Shown: piece after piece, positions 42,067 through 50,235 of the stretch
Position numbering within the stretch: position 1 is the stretch's first letter
Layout of the letters: each line of letters starts with the position of its first letter
DNA from: Larkinella insperata
GTDB taxonomy: Bacteria; Bacteroidota; Bacteroidia; Cytophagales; Spirosomataceae
DNA length: 64,000 bases
Assembly: GCF_026248825.1 (NCBI RefSeq)
Contig: NZ_CP110973.1
Span: 3,057,001 to 3,121,000 of the forward strand
Direction of reading: 5' to 3'
The notes under the pieces: model-generated
Database searches by the model: none
What the model was told of the DNA's origin: nothing
The model's input: the letters and a program-made list of their open reading frames with translations, nothing else
Made by a program: the position numbers and the translations under genes

Positions 42067-42627
42067 ATGAAAAGAAGTTTGCCGGATTCCGATCTGTGGG
42101 AAGAAATTCGGATGGGGGACGAGCCGGCTTTTGAAGAACTGATCCGGCGTTTCTACCGGCCCCTGTACCAGTACGGTCTGAAATTCACCCGCGACGTTGA
42201 CTTGCTGAAAGACGGTATTCAGGATTTGTTTGTGGAGTTGTGGACCTACCGCCGGAACATTACGCAAACCGATTATGTGCGGGTGTACCTCTTCAAATCG
42301 TTACGGCGAAAACTGCACAGGAACGCCCGCCGAACCGGTGCGGCCGAACCGTTGGAAGAGGACTTCTCCGATGACTCTTTTTACGCCGAGAGTTTCGAAG
42401 AAGAACTGATCCGGACGGAGCTATCCACGTACCAGCGGTCGCGCCTGGAAGCCTTGCTCAGAACCCTGACCGACCGCCAGAAGGAGGCCATTCACCTGAA
42501 ATTTTTTGCGGCATTGCCCAACGATCGAATTGCGGAAGTAATGGGCCTCAACTACCAGTCGGTCGCCAACCTGCTGCACCGGGCCGTTAACAAACTTCGG
42601 GAGGGCTGGCACGGGTTGCTGATGTGA
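42067..42627 (+). CDS. ECF sigma-70 factor of the SusC/FecR unit
   Basis: 186 residues. Region 2 'DEPAFEELIRRFYRPLYQYG' with 'LKDGIQDLFVELWTYR', region 4 'LRTLTDRQKEAIHLKFFAAL' and 'RIAEVMGLNYQSVANLLHRA'. Typical of the Bacteroidota-expanded ECF group linked to SusCD. The gene is divergent from fecR instead of preceding it on the same strand, as it does in many such units; the 163-bp gap must contain promoters for both directions. Confidence 0.93.
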   Translation: MKRSLPDSDLWEEIRMGDEPAFEELIRRFYRPLYQYGLKFTRDVDLLKDGIQDLFVELWTYRRNITQTDYVRVYLFKSLRRKLHRNARRTGAAEPLEEDFSDDSFYAESFEEELIRTELSTYQRSRLEALLRTLTDRQKEAIHLKFFAALPNDRIAEVMGLNYQSVANLLHRAVNKLREGWHGLLM

Positions 42628-42636
42628 TTGCCCGGA

Positions 42637-42668
42637 TTTCCAACCTCCCCTAAAAATCACTAACTTTG
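42637..42668 (+). promoter_or_regulatory. promoter of ffh
   Basis: TAACTTTG at 42661-42668 is a full TAnnTTTG match, with TTTC at 42637-42640 in the -33 position (20-base spacer). Initiation about 5 bases after the -7 element would place the transcript start at the beginning of the large inverted repeat. Confidence 0.55.
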
Positions 42669-42672
42669 CAAT

Positions 42673-42770
42673 TCTCTGCTAAACTCTTTTTTAGAATTTG
42701 CTTGTCTCCGCGAAATAGCGCTTAAACTGTTTCGCGGAGACAAGCAGCGATCAACAGAGTTTAGCAGAGA
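42673..42770. repeat. 98-bp nested inverted repeat upstream of ffh
   Basis: Outer arms TCTCTGCTAAACTC (42673-42686) and GAGTTTAGCAGAGA (42757-42770) are exact complements (14 bp). Inner arms TGCTTGTCTCCGCGAAA (42699-42715) and TTTCGCGGAGACAAGCA (42730-42746) are exact complements (17 bp), with a 14-base apical loop. The arms are separated by internal loops of about 10-12 bases. The element ends 16 bases before the ffh ATG and starts just after its -7 element, so it would form most of the mRNA leader. It could be a translation control structure or a mobile MITE-like palindrome. Confidence 0.85.
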
Positions 42771-42786
42771 TATAAAAAATTGAATC

Positions 42787-44106
42787 ATGTTTGAAAATCT
42801 TCAGGATAAACTTAATCAGGCGTTCAAGACCCTAAAGGGGCAGGGTCGGATTACGGAAATTAACGTGGCCGCAACCGTTAAGGAAGTGCGACGGGCCTTG
42901 ACCGATGCCGACGTTAACTACAAGGTAGCCAAGGAGGTTACCGATCGTGTCAAGGAAAAAGCCCTCGACCGCAAGGTGTTGATTGCCGTTGAACCGGGGC
43001 AACTTTTCGTCAAGATTGTTCAGGAGGAACTGACCGAGTTGATGGGGGGCGAAGCCCAGAACATCAACCTGAAGGGCGATCCGGCCATCATTCTGATCGC
43101 CGGTTTGCAGGGTTCGGGGAAAACGACCTTCTCGGGAAAATTGGCGGCTTACCTGAAAAAACAGGGCCGTAACGTGCTGCTGACAGCCTGCGACATTTAC
43201 CGCCCGGCGGCCATCGACCAGTTGAAAGTGCTCGGTGAGCAGGTGGGGGTGGACGTGTATGCCGAACCGGAAAATAAAAATGCCGTTGAGATTGCGCAAA
43301 ACGCTCTGGCGCAGGCCCGCAAGACCAATAAGAAAGTCGTTATCGTCGATACCGCCGGTCGCTTGGCCGTCGATGAGGTGATGATGCAGGAGGTGGAAAA
43401 CCTTAAGAAATCGCTGAATCCGACCGAAACGCTGTTTGTTGTCGACTCGATGACGGGGCAGGATGCGGTCAACACGGCCAAAACCTTCAACGAACGGCTG
43501 AACTTCGATGGGGTGGTGCTGACCAAGCTGGACGGTGACGCCCGGGGTGGGGCCGCGCTTTCAATCCGGGGCGTGGTGCAGAAGCCCATCAAGTTCATCA
43601 GTACGGGTGAGAAAATGGACGCGCTCGACGTCTTCTACCCCGATCGGATGGCGAGCCGGATTCTGGGCATGGGTGACGTGATTTCGCTCGTGGAGCGCGC
43701 GCAACAGGCGTTCGACGAAGACGAAGCCAAGCGCATCAGCGCCAAGATGCGGCAGAACAAGTTTGATTTCAACGACTTCCGCGGGCAGTTGCAGCAGATC
43801 AAAAAGATGGGGAACATCAAAGACCTCATCGGTATGATTCCCGGCATGGGCAAGATGATGAAGGACGTTAACATCGATAACGATTCGTTCAAGCCCATCG
43901 AAGCCATCATTGGCTCCATGACGCCCAAAGAGCGCGAACGTCCCGAGATCATTGACGGCAACCGGAAGAAACGCATTGCCAACGGGAGCGGTACTTCCAT
44001 TCAGGAAGTAAACAACCTGCTGAAGCAGTTTGACGAAATGCGGAAGATGATGAAAAAAATGAATCAGATGCAGACGTCGGGCAAGCTCAACAAAATGATG
44101 CGGTAA
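42787..44106 (+). CDS. ffh: signal recognition particle protein Ffh (SRP54)
   Basis: 439 residues. N domain helices, then the G domain: 'GLQGSGKTTFSGKLA' (P-loop), 'VDTAGRLAVD', 'TKLDGDARGGAALS' and 'FISTGEKMDALDVF'; then the methionine-rich M domain with 'GMIPGMGKMMKDV' and the C-terminal 'MRKMMKKMNQMQ'. It binds 4.5S RNA and signal sequences of nascent chains and targets them to the membrane via FtsY. Single gene with a strong bidirectional terminator after it and an unusual folded leader before it. Confidence 0.97.
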   Translation: MFENLQDKLNQAFKTLKGQGRITEINVAATVKEVRRALTDADVNYKVAKEVTDRVKEKALDRKVLIAVEPGQLFVKIVQEELTELMGGEAQNINLKGDPAIILIAGLQGSGKTTFSGKLAAYLKKQGRNVLLTACDIYRPAAIDQLKVLGEQVGVDVYAEPENKNAVEIAQNALAQARKTNKKVVIVDTAGRLAVDEVMMQEVENLKKSLNPTETLFVVDSMTGQDAVNTAKTFNERLNFDGVVLTKLDGDARGGAALSIRGVVQKPIKFISTGEKMDALDVFYPDRMASRILGMGDVISLVERAQQAFDEDEAKRISAKMRQNKFDFNDFRGQLQQIKKMGNIKDLIGMIPGMGKMMKDVNIDNDSFKPIEAIIGSMTPKERERPEIIDGNRKKRIANGSGTSIQEVNNLLKQFDEMRKMMKKMNQMQTSGKLNKMMR

Positions 44107-44131
44107 ACCCGTCGGCAATTGATATAAACCA

Positions 44132-44160
44132 AAAAAGGCGGGGATGCTCCCCGCCTTTTT
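44132..44160. terminator. bidirectional Rho-independent terminator between ffh and the ctpA-type gene
   Basis: AAAAAGGCGGGGA (44132-44144), loop tgc, TCCCCGCCTTTTT (44148-44160): a perfect 13-bp stem with an A-tract on one side and T-tract on the other, so it works for both convergent genes. Confidence 0.9.
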
Positions 44161-44172
44161 TAGTGGATTTCC

Positions 44173-45858
44173 TTATTTCTGAGACGTGTAATTTCCCCGC
44201 TCCAGATTCCGGGCCTGCGGAAAAAGGGTGAGCGCTTTTTTGTACGTTTCATCGTTTTCCGACAGCATCTCGAAGAACTCGTTGTTGAGCCCGTCGCGGT
44301 GGCTTTTCCGCCAGATATTCTGCGCAATGTACGCTTTAAGCTGCGTCTGGACGTATTTCTTCGACCGCTTGAATTCGGCTTCGTTGAACTTAATGCCCTG
44401 CGCCGTGGCGTCGTCCGTGAGTCGTTTCAGCATGGCGTCCGTTATGACGAAGTTCTTCTTGTAGCTATCAAAACCGTCTTTTTCCAGTTGTTTGCGGTGA
44501 TCGTTGGCGTATTCCATGGCCTGCTCCCGCACAATGTTCTTGTTGAACAACTGAATCAGATACTTGGTCATAAACATCGTGTCGCGGGGCACAAATACGT
44601 CGGGGGTAATGCCGCCCGCGCCAAATACCGTCCGTCCGCCGGTGGTTTTGAACTTGTACTTCTCGTTGTTCTTGATGCTGTCGGCAATGTAATATTCACC
44701 GCTTTTCGAGCGGGCTTCCAGCTCTTTTTCGTAGTCCTCGCCGTGGCCCGCCATGTACGGTTTCTGGATACTCCGGCCGCTCGGGGTGTAATACCGGGAA
44801 ATGGTCAGCCGCAGCTCCGAACCGTCAGACAGCATAACCGGCATCTGCACCAGTCCTTTGCCGAACGACCGCCGACCGACGATCAGCGCCCGGTCGTGGT
44901 CCTGCAACGCACCGGCCACGATCTCCGACGCCGACGCACTGCCTTCGTCCACCAGCACGATCACCGGGCCGTCTTCAAACTGGCCCGCAATCCGGGCTTT
45001 GGTCTGGCGGTCGTAACGGTCGTCTTTCCCGTCGGTGTAAACCAGCAGTTTATCGCCGGAAATGAATTCGTCGGCCAGACTCGTGGCCTTGTCCATGTAA
45101 CCACCGGGGTTGTTGCGCAGGTCGAGCACCAACTGGCTCATTCCGCGTCCTTTCAACGATCCGAGGGCCTTTTTAAATTCGTCGTACGTGGTTTCCGAGA
45201 ACCGGTTTACTTTGATGTAGCCCGTTTTGTCATCGATCATGTAAGAAGCATCCACCGAATAGGTCGGAATGCGATCCCGCCGAACCGTGAACGTCAGCGG
45301 TTTTTTTTCTCCCTTCCGCAAGATGCTCAGCTTCACTTCCGTTCCTTTTTTACCGCGCAGCATTTTAAACACGAGCGCGTTGTCGAGTTTGCTGCCGGTC
45401 ATTTCCGTGTTATCGACCTTAACGATCTTGTCACCGCTCAGGATTCCGGCGGTTTCGGACGGGCCACCCGCCATGGGCGTCACGACGTACACGGTATCTT
45501 TGTAAATGTTGAATTCGACGCCAATACCGTCGAAACCACCTTCCAGCTGGGTCCGGGCGGCTACGGCATCCTGCGGATTCATGTACGTGGTGTGCGGGTC
45601 GAGTTTCTCCAGCATTTTGGAGATCGAATAATCCACCAATTCTTCCGTATTGACCGAATCGACGTAGTTGTTTTCAATCAGTTGCAGCACCTCCTTGAAT
45701 TTGGAGTAACCCCGCCCGATGTTGTTGAGGCTTTTGCCGCCCCCAAAAAACGTAGCGCCGATCAACACGCCGGCCGCCAGCGTAATCCCCAGAAGCATGG
45801 GCAACCGCACGGTCGCCTTGTCGTTGTTAATTTTTTCGTGTTCAGGTTCTCTCATCAT
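44173..45858 (-). CDS. S41-family carboxy-terminal processing protease
   Basis: 561 residues from the ATG at 45858 (a GTG four codons upstream is the alternative). One N-terminal membrane helix ('LPMLLGITLAAGVLIGATFF'), a PDZ domain ('GGPSETAGILSGDKIVKVDN') and the S41 core: 'VLVDEGSASASEIVAGALQD' with the Ser nucleophile and 'RSFGKGLVQM' with the Lys base. The C-terminal ~150 residues extend the core, as in Bacteroidota CtpA homologues. It cleaves periplasmic proteins from their C-termini, in quality control or envelope remodelling. Confidence 0.94.
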   Translation of the reverse strand: MMREPEHEKINNDKATVRLPMLLGITLAAGVLIGATFFGGGKSLNNIGRGYSKFKEVLQLIENNYVDSVNTEELVDYSISKMLEKLDPHTTYMNPQDAVAARTQLEGGFDGIGVEFNIYKDTVYVVTPMAGGPSETAGILSGDKIVKVDNTEMTGSKLDNALVFKMLRGKKGTEVKLSILRKGEKKPLTFTVRRDRIPTYSVDASYMIDDKTGYIKVNRFSETTYDEFKKALGSLKGRGMSQLVLDLRNNPGGYMDKATSLADEFISGDKLLVYTDGKDDRYDRQTKARIAGQFEDGPVIVLVDEGSASASEIVAGALQDHDRALIVGRRSFGKGLVQMPVMLSDGSELRLTISRYYTPSGRSIQKPYMAGHGEDYEKELEARSKSGEYYIADSIKNNEKYKFKTTGGRTVFGAGGITPDVFVPRDTMFMTKYLIQLFNKNIVREQAMEYANDHRKQLEKDGFDSYKKNFVITDAMLKRLTDDATAQGIKFNEAEFKRSKKYVQTQLKAYIAQNIWRKSHRDGLNNEFFEMLSENDETYKKALTLFPQARNLERGNYTSQK

Positions 45859-46037
45859 AAACGTACCCACGCATTAAAGCCCGTGTTTTTCATTTAATTG
45901 ACTGTGTCATTTACCAGCTGTATAGACCAAACTCACACGGTCCGGCCTATCGGTACGTAACTTCTGCATAACGTAAAATAACCGGTAAATTGTTTGTCGG
46001 ATTCCTAATGAAAGATAGGTAATTTCTTCCGACTCTC

Positions 46038-48080
46038 CTACTTGACCAGTAAATCTGATTTCATGGTATCCGCCAGTTGAATATACGTATCAAGGGCCGA
46101 CGGATTTCGGAGCGTATCCGGGTTAGCGACCCGTTCGGGCGATAGTCCCATCAGGATCTTTTTCACGGGCATTTCTACCTTTTTACCGCTGATCGTGTAC
46201 GGAATTTCCGGTACCTGATAAATGATATCGGGCACGTGCCGGGGGCTGTACTGCGTCCGGAGCGCCTGCCGGATCTGCTGGGCCGTTGCCTCATCCAGCT
46301 CCGCTGTCTGCCGGTTTTGGGTGTCTTTCAAGACAACGAACAGGGGCATAAGATACCGTCCGCCGTGCAGCTCCAGACAAACCACCAGGCTGTCGGCCAC
46401 CGCCGGAACGCTTTCAACGGCGCTGTAGATTTCGCTTGTCCCGATCCGGACTCCGTCGCGGTTGAGGGTGGCATCGGACCGGCCGTAGATGATGACGGTT
46501 TTGCGGTCGGTGATTTTAATCCAGTCGCCGTGCCGCCAAATGCCTTCGTACTGCTCAAAATAGCTGGCTTTGTAGCGCTGGTTGTCGGGGTCGTTCCAGA
46601 AATACACCGGCATCGACGGCATGGGTTCCAGAATGACCATTTCGCCTAGTTCGTTTCGCACCGGCTTGCTGTTTTCATCAAACGATTCAAGCTTGCAGCC
46701 CAGCATCCGGCATTGGATTTCCCCTTCGTATACCGGTAGGAGCGGAGAGCCACCGACGAAACCGCTGCAAACGTCGGTACCCCCGCTGAGCGACACCAGC
46801 CAGACGTTTTTCTTGACCGACTCGTAAACCCAGCGAAACCCTTCGGGCGGCAGGGGTGAACCCGTCGAACCAATGGTTTTCAGGTGCGGTAATCTGGACG
46901 AACCCGCGAAAGACAAACCGGCCCGCATACAGGCCAGCAGGTAAGCCGCCCCCGTCCCGAAATGATTGACTTTGGCCCGCTCGGTCAGGTTCCAGAGCAC
47001 GTCCAGGTTCGGGTGGATTGCCGAGCCGTCGTAAAGCACGAGTGTCGACCCAACCAGCAGCGAGGCCAACGAATAATTCCACATCATCCAGCCCGTCGTC
47101 GAATACCAGAAATAGCGGTCGCCGGGCTGCACGTCCTGGTGCAGGGCCAGCGCCTTGAGGTGTTCGAGTAGGCAGCCGCCGACGCTGTGGGTAATGGCTT
47201 TGGGTTTGCCCGTGGTTCCCGACGAAAATAAAATCCAGAGCGGATGTTCAAACGGTACGGGTTCAAACGACAGGGGGGCGTTGGGCTCGGTTTCGAGCAC
47301 GGTATTCCACAAAACGGCTTTGCTGCGCGGACCGGCCGGTGGCTCAAAGGACGGGTTCAGGTACGGAATCCAGACCACTTTCTTTACCGTTGGCAGGACG
47401 CCCTGCAGGTCGTTCAGCGCGTCGGTTTTATCAATCTCTTTGCCGCCGTACACGTAGCCGTCAACGACAAACAGGACTTTGGGCTCAATGGGCCGGAACC
47501 GGTCAACGATGCTGGCCGTTCCGAAATCCGGCGAACAGCTCGACCAGATAGCCCCCACGCTGTTGGTTGCCAGGAACGCCACAACGGCTTCCGGAATATT
47601 GGGCAGGACCGACACCACGCGGTCGCCGGGCTGTACATCGTTTTTGCGCAGAAATTCGGCCACTGCATTTACCTGCTGCTCCAGTTCCGACCAGCTCATG
47701 GATGTCAGCGGGTTTCGTTCTGATTGGTAAAGCAGGGCCGGCCGTTCGTTGGTTTTGTTGCGAAAAATATGCTCGGCGTAGTTCAGGGTAGACCCCGTAA
47801 ACCAGCGGGTGCCAATCTGGCCCGAAGCCGGTTTCTCGATGACTTCCTGGTAGTCCTTGTGGCAGATGACGTTAAAAAACTGCCAGATGCTCAGCCAGAA
47901 ATCTTCCAGATCAGTGGTCGACCAGTCCCAGAGATCGTGGTAGTCGCGGAAATACAGTCCTTTTTTGACAAACAGCCAGTCCAGATACCGCTTCATCTGT
48001 GAAGAATCGATGAACCGCCGGTCGGGTTTCCAGAGCGGTTCTTTGCGTTCAGCGTGTGTGGGGAAGTGTTCAGAAGCCAT
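46038..48080 (-). CDS. acetoacetyl-CoA synthetase (acetoacetate-CoA ligase)
   Basis: 680 residues. The N-terminal ACAS_N-like part ('YRDYHDLWDWS'-type, here 'FRDYHDLWDWSTTDLEDFW') and the AMP-binding core: 'LFSSGTTGKPKAITHSVGG' near residue 280, 'YGRSDATLNRDGVRIGTSEI' near 530 and the catalytic Lys in 'TISGKKVEMPVKKIL'. Length and the 'WSTTDLEDFW' opening match acetoacetate-CoA ligases rather than acetyl-CoA synthetase. It activates acetoacetate for use in central metabolism or storage polymer and lipid synthesis. Single gene. Confidence 0.92.
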   Translation of the reverse strand: MASEHFPTHAERKEPLWKPDRRFIDSSQMKRYLDWLFVKKGLYFRDYHDLWDWSTTDLEDFWLSIWQFFNVICHKDYQEVIEKPASGQIGTRWFTGSTLNYAEHIFRNKTNERPALLYQSERNPLTSMSWSELEQQVNAVAEFLRKNDVQPGDRVVSVLPNIPEAVVAFLATNSVGAIWSSCSPDFGTASIVDRFRPIEPKVLFVVDGYVYGGKEIDKTDALNDLQGVLPTVKKVVWIPYLNPSFEPPAGPRSKAVLWNTVLETEPNAPLSFEPVPFEHPLWILFSSGTTGKPKAITHSVGGCLLEHLKALALHQDVQPGDRYFWYSTTGWMMWNYSLASLLVGSTLVLYDGSAIHPNLDVLWNLTERAKVNHFGTGAAYLLACMRAGLSFAGSSRLPHLKTIGSTGSPLPPEGFRWVYESVKKNVWLVSLSGGTDVCSGFVGGSPLLPVYEGEIQCRMLGCKLESFDENSKPVRNELGEMVILEPMPSMPVYFWNDPDNQRYKASYFEQYEGIWRHGDWIKITDRKTVIIYGRSDATLNRDGVRIGTSEIYSAVESVPAVADSLVVCLELHGGRYLMPLFVVLKDTQNRQTAELDEATAQQIRQALRTQYSPRHVPDIIYQVPEIPYTISGKKVEMPVKKILMGLSPERVANPDTLRNPSALDTYIQLADTMKSDLLVK

Positions 48081-48180
48081 AGTAAAAATCTAACTCGAAA
48101 TTCCTGGAATTATTCTGAATCGTTTCGAACGAAATTGTGTTCCGTTTCAGAACAAAGTCAGAATTTATACGAAAATACGC

Positions 48181-48188
48181 TAACTTTG
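48181..48188 (+). promoter_or_regulatory. -7 promoter element of the pseudouridine synthase gene
   Basis: TAACTTTG, a full TAnnTTTG match, 82 bases before the ATG at 48271. No convincing -33 element. Confidence 0.5.
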
Positions 48189-48270
48189 CAGCCCATTTCA
48201 GAAAGCGTTTTAGAACTGGCTGAAAATCAAATTATTCTACACAAACTACAGTAGTGATACTGCAACTTTT

Positions 48271-50127
48271 ATGAGCAAAAGGAGAGAAGAACCAACAGGT
48301 CGCCGGGAAGGCCGAACAGGTGGAGCGGGGCGGCCTGATTCAGCCAGTAAATTCTACAGTAAATTCAATAAAGATACCGAACGGCGGGACGATTCCCGCG
48401 GGGAAGAACGCCGGGAGCGCAGCTTCGATAAACAGCGGGGAGAGCGTTCGTCGGGTGCCCCACGCCGGTCTGACGACAACCGGTCGCGGAATGATTCGCC
48501 ACGCGGGGAGCGGAGTGGCCGCTACGAAGGCGGAGGACCCCGCCGGGAGTTTGACCGGCCGCGCGAATCCCGCGATGACAACCGGGAGTCTCGCCGGGAC
48601 AACGACCGGGGGTTCCGTCGGGATGATAACCGCAGCAACCGGTTTGAAGGCGGAGGACCCCGTCGCGATTTCGAAGGACCGCGCTCAGGCCGGCCTTCGT
48701 CGGATCGGGATAACGATAATAGAGGATTTCGGAGGGATGAACGCGGCTCCGCAGACCGGGGCAACGCCGGACGCCCCCGCTTCGACGAGAACCGCTCACG
48801 AAACGATGACCGCGGGGAGCGGAGTGGCCGCTACGAAGGCGGAGGACCCCGCCGAGACTTTGACCGGCCGCGCGAATCCCGCGATGACAACCGGGAGTCT
48901 CGCCGGGACAACGACCGGGGATTCCGTCGGGATGATGACCGCAGCAACCGGTTTGGCAATTCGGAACCCCGCGAGGACCGTTTCGGCGGGGAACGCTCGT
49001 ACGGTGACCGTTCACGGAATGCCGACGCCCGTCCTGAGCGTCGGGACAATCGTTTTGGTAATGAACGCAGCTACAGCGATCGCTCTGATCGCAGCCGTGA
49101 TCAAGAATCCCGCCATCAGCGCGATGCGCGTCCGGGTTTCGACCGTTCGCGCCGGGATGACCGTCCGTCACGCGATGATCGCCCGGGCTACTCCGACCGT
49201 TCGCGCCGGGACGAGAACGATGAATCTTACCGCCGGAAAGTGCAAGACAGCCGGGAGCGGCAGGTGGGTCGGTCGCAGGCGCCGGACTATGATATTGATA
49301 AATTGAGAGCCAAAGCGTTTGCCGGCCGTGATTCCCGCGATAAACGGGGGAAGAAACCGGGTCGGAGCCAGGCCGTCAGCAGAAGCCGGAGCGAGTCCAC
49401 TTCAGAGGAGGAAGATTCGGGCCTGATTCGGTTGAACCGCTACATTGCCAACTCCGGGATCTGTTCGCGCCGGGATGCCGACGAATTGATTGCCCAGGGC
49501 GACGTGAGCGTCAACGGGAAAGTGATCACCGAGATGGGCTACAAAGTGAAGCCCACCGACGTGGTCAAATACGGCAGCCGGGTGTTGAATCCGGAGAAGA
49601 TGACCTACGTGCTGCTGAACAAACCCAAAGATTACATCACCACCACCGATGATCCGAACGACCGCAATACGGTGATGGATCTGGTGGCAGGTGCTACACC
49701 GTACCGCATTTATCCGGTGGGGCGTCTCGACCGTAATACAACTGGCCTGCTGCTGCTGACGAACGACGGTGAACTGGTTGAAAAATTGACGCACCCGTCA
49801 AACGAGGTGAAGAAAGTGTACCAGGTAGAACTTGATAAACCGATTAGCGAGGAGCATTTCGAAGCGATTCGCGACGGGATTGAACTTGAGGACGGTTACA
49901 TCAAGCCCGATGATCTGGGAATTGTTACCCCGGACGCTCAGGTGATTGGCATTGAAATTCACAGTGGTCGCAACCGGATTGTCCGCCGAATCTTCGAGCA
50001 TTTTGGTTACGAAGTCACCAAGCTGGACCGTACGGTTTATGCCGGTTTGACCAAGAAAGAGTTGCCGCGCGGTTCGTGGCGGTATCTGGACGAGAAAGAA
50101 GTGATTCGGCTGAAGTTTTTGCTGTAA
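48271..50127 (+). CDS. rluB: RluB-type 23S rRNA pseudouridine synthase with a long Arg/Asp/Gly-rich N-terminal extension
   Basis: 618 residues. Residues 1 to about 380 are low-complexity, rich in Arg, Asp, Gly, Ser and Asn, with units such as 'RYEGGGPRR', 'SRDDNRESRRDNDRGFRRDD' and 'YSDRSRRDE', and no hydrophobic core, so almost surely disordered. Residues about 383-430 are an S4 RNA-binding domain ('IRLNRYIANSGICSRRDADE'). The rest is the catalytic domain with the Asp in 'VGRLDRNTTGLLLLT' near 486 and 'GRNRIVRRIFEHFGYEV'. It modifies a uridine in 23S rRNA. The RGG-like tail may bind RNA or drive condensate-like clustering; relatives in this lineage may share it, but I cannot check. Confidence 0.9.
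   Translation: MSKRREEPTGRREGRTGGAGRPDSASKFYSKFNKDTERRDDSRGEERRERSFDKQRGERSSGAPRRSDDNRSRNDSPRGERSGRYEGGGPRREFDRPRESRDDNRESRRDNDRGFRRDDNRSNRFEGGGPRRDFEGPRSGRPSSDRDNDNRGFRRDERGSADRGNAGRPRFDENRSRNDDRGERSGRYEGGGPRRDFDRPRESRDDNRESRRDNDRGFRRDDDRSNRFGNSEPREDRFGGERSYGDRSRNADARPERRDNRFGNERSYSDRSDRSRDQESRHQRDARPGFDRSRRDDRPSRDDRPGYSDRSRRDENDESYRRKVQDSRERQVGRSQAPDYDIDKLRAKAFAGRDSRDKRGKKPGRSQAVSRSRSESTSEEEDSGLIRLNRYIANSGICSRRDADELIAQGDVSVNGKVITEMGYKVKPTDVVKYGSRVLNPEKMTYVLLNKPKDYITTTDDPNDRNTVMDLVAGATPYRIYPVGRLDRNTTGLLLLTNDGELVEKLTHPSNEVKKVYQVELDKPISEEHFEAIRDGIELEDGYIKPDDLGIVTPDAQVIGIEIHSGRNRIVRRIFEHFGYEVTKLDRTVYAGLTKKELPRGSWRYLDEKEVIRLKFLL
48502..48646. repeat. 145-bp direct repeat, first copy (inside rluB)
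   Basis: Pairs with 48811-48955 at a constant offset of 309 bases, with only a few mismatches. Codes the protein block from 'RGERSGRYEGGGPRR' to 'RDDNRSNRF'. Nearly identical DNA, not only protein, points to recent duplication or gene conversion. Confidence 0.85.
48811..48955. repeat. 145-bp direct repeat, second copy (inside rluB)
   Basis: Second copy of the segment at 48502-48646, in the same frame; ends in 'RDDDRSNRF' where the copies diverge into 'EGGGPRR' and 'GNSEPRE'. A shorter third 'EGGGPRRDFE' unit starts at about 48647. Confidence 0.85.
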
Positions 50128-50151
50128 CTGAGTTTTATGTTTTGATGCTAT

Positions 50152-50188
50152 AAAAAACAGGGCCTCACCAAGTGAGGCCCTGTTTTTT
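50152..50188. terminator. bidirectional Rho-independent terminator between rluB and the REC-Hpt gene
   Basis: AAAAAACAGGGCCTCAC (50152-50168), loop CAA, GTGAGGCCCTGTTTTTT (50172-50188): a perfect 17-bp stem with A- and T-tracts on either side. Confidence 0.92.
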
Positions 50189-50235
50189 ATTCTGCTCCCT
50201 GAACTGCCGTTCAATGGAGAGAAAAATAGACTTGC

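Noticed and set aside
44299..45897. Long open frame (532 codons) on the plus strand opposite the S41 protease
   Set aside because: It is the antisense shadow of a clear protease gene. The translation is rich in His/Arg/Val/Phe with no family motifs.
48502..48955. Repeats in rluB considered as a CRISPR-like or mobile repeat
   Set aside because: Only two long copies, both in frame within one protein and without regular spacers or palindromic repeats.
48320..49306. Alternative-frame open reading frame (328 codons) inside rluB
   Set aside because: It arises because the repetitive GC-rich coding sequence lacks stops in another frame; the composition is Ala/Thr/Gly repeats without a fold or start context.
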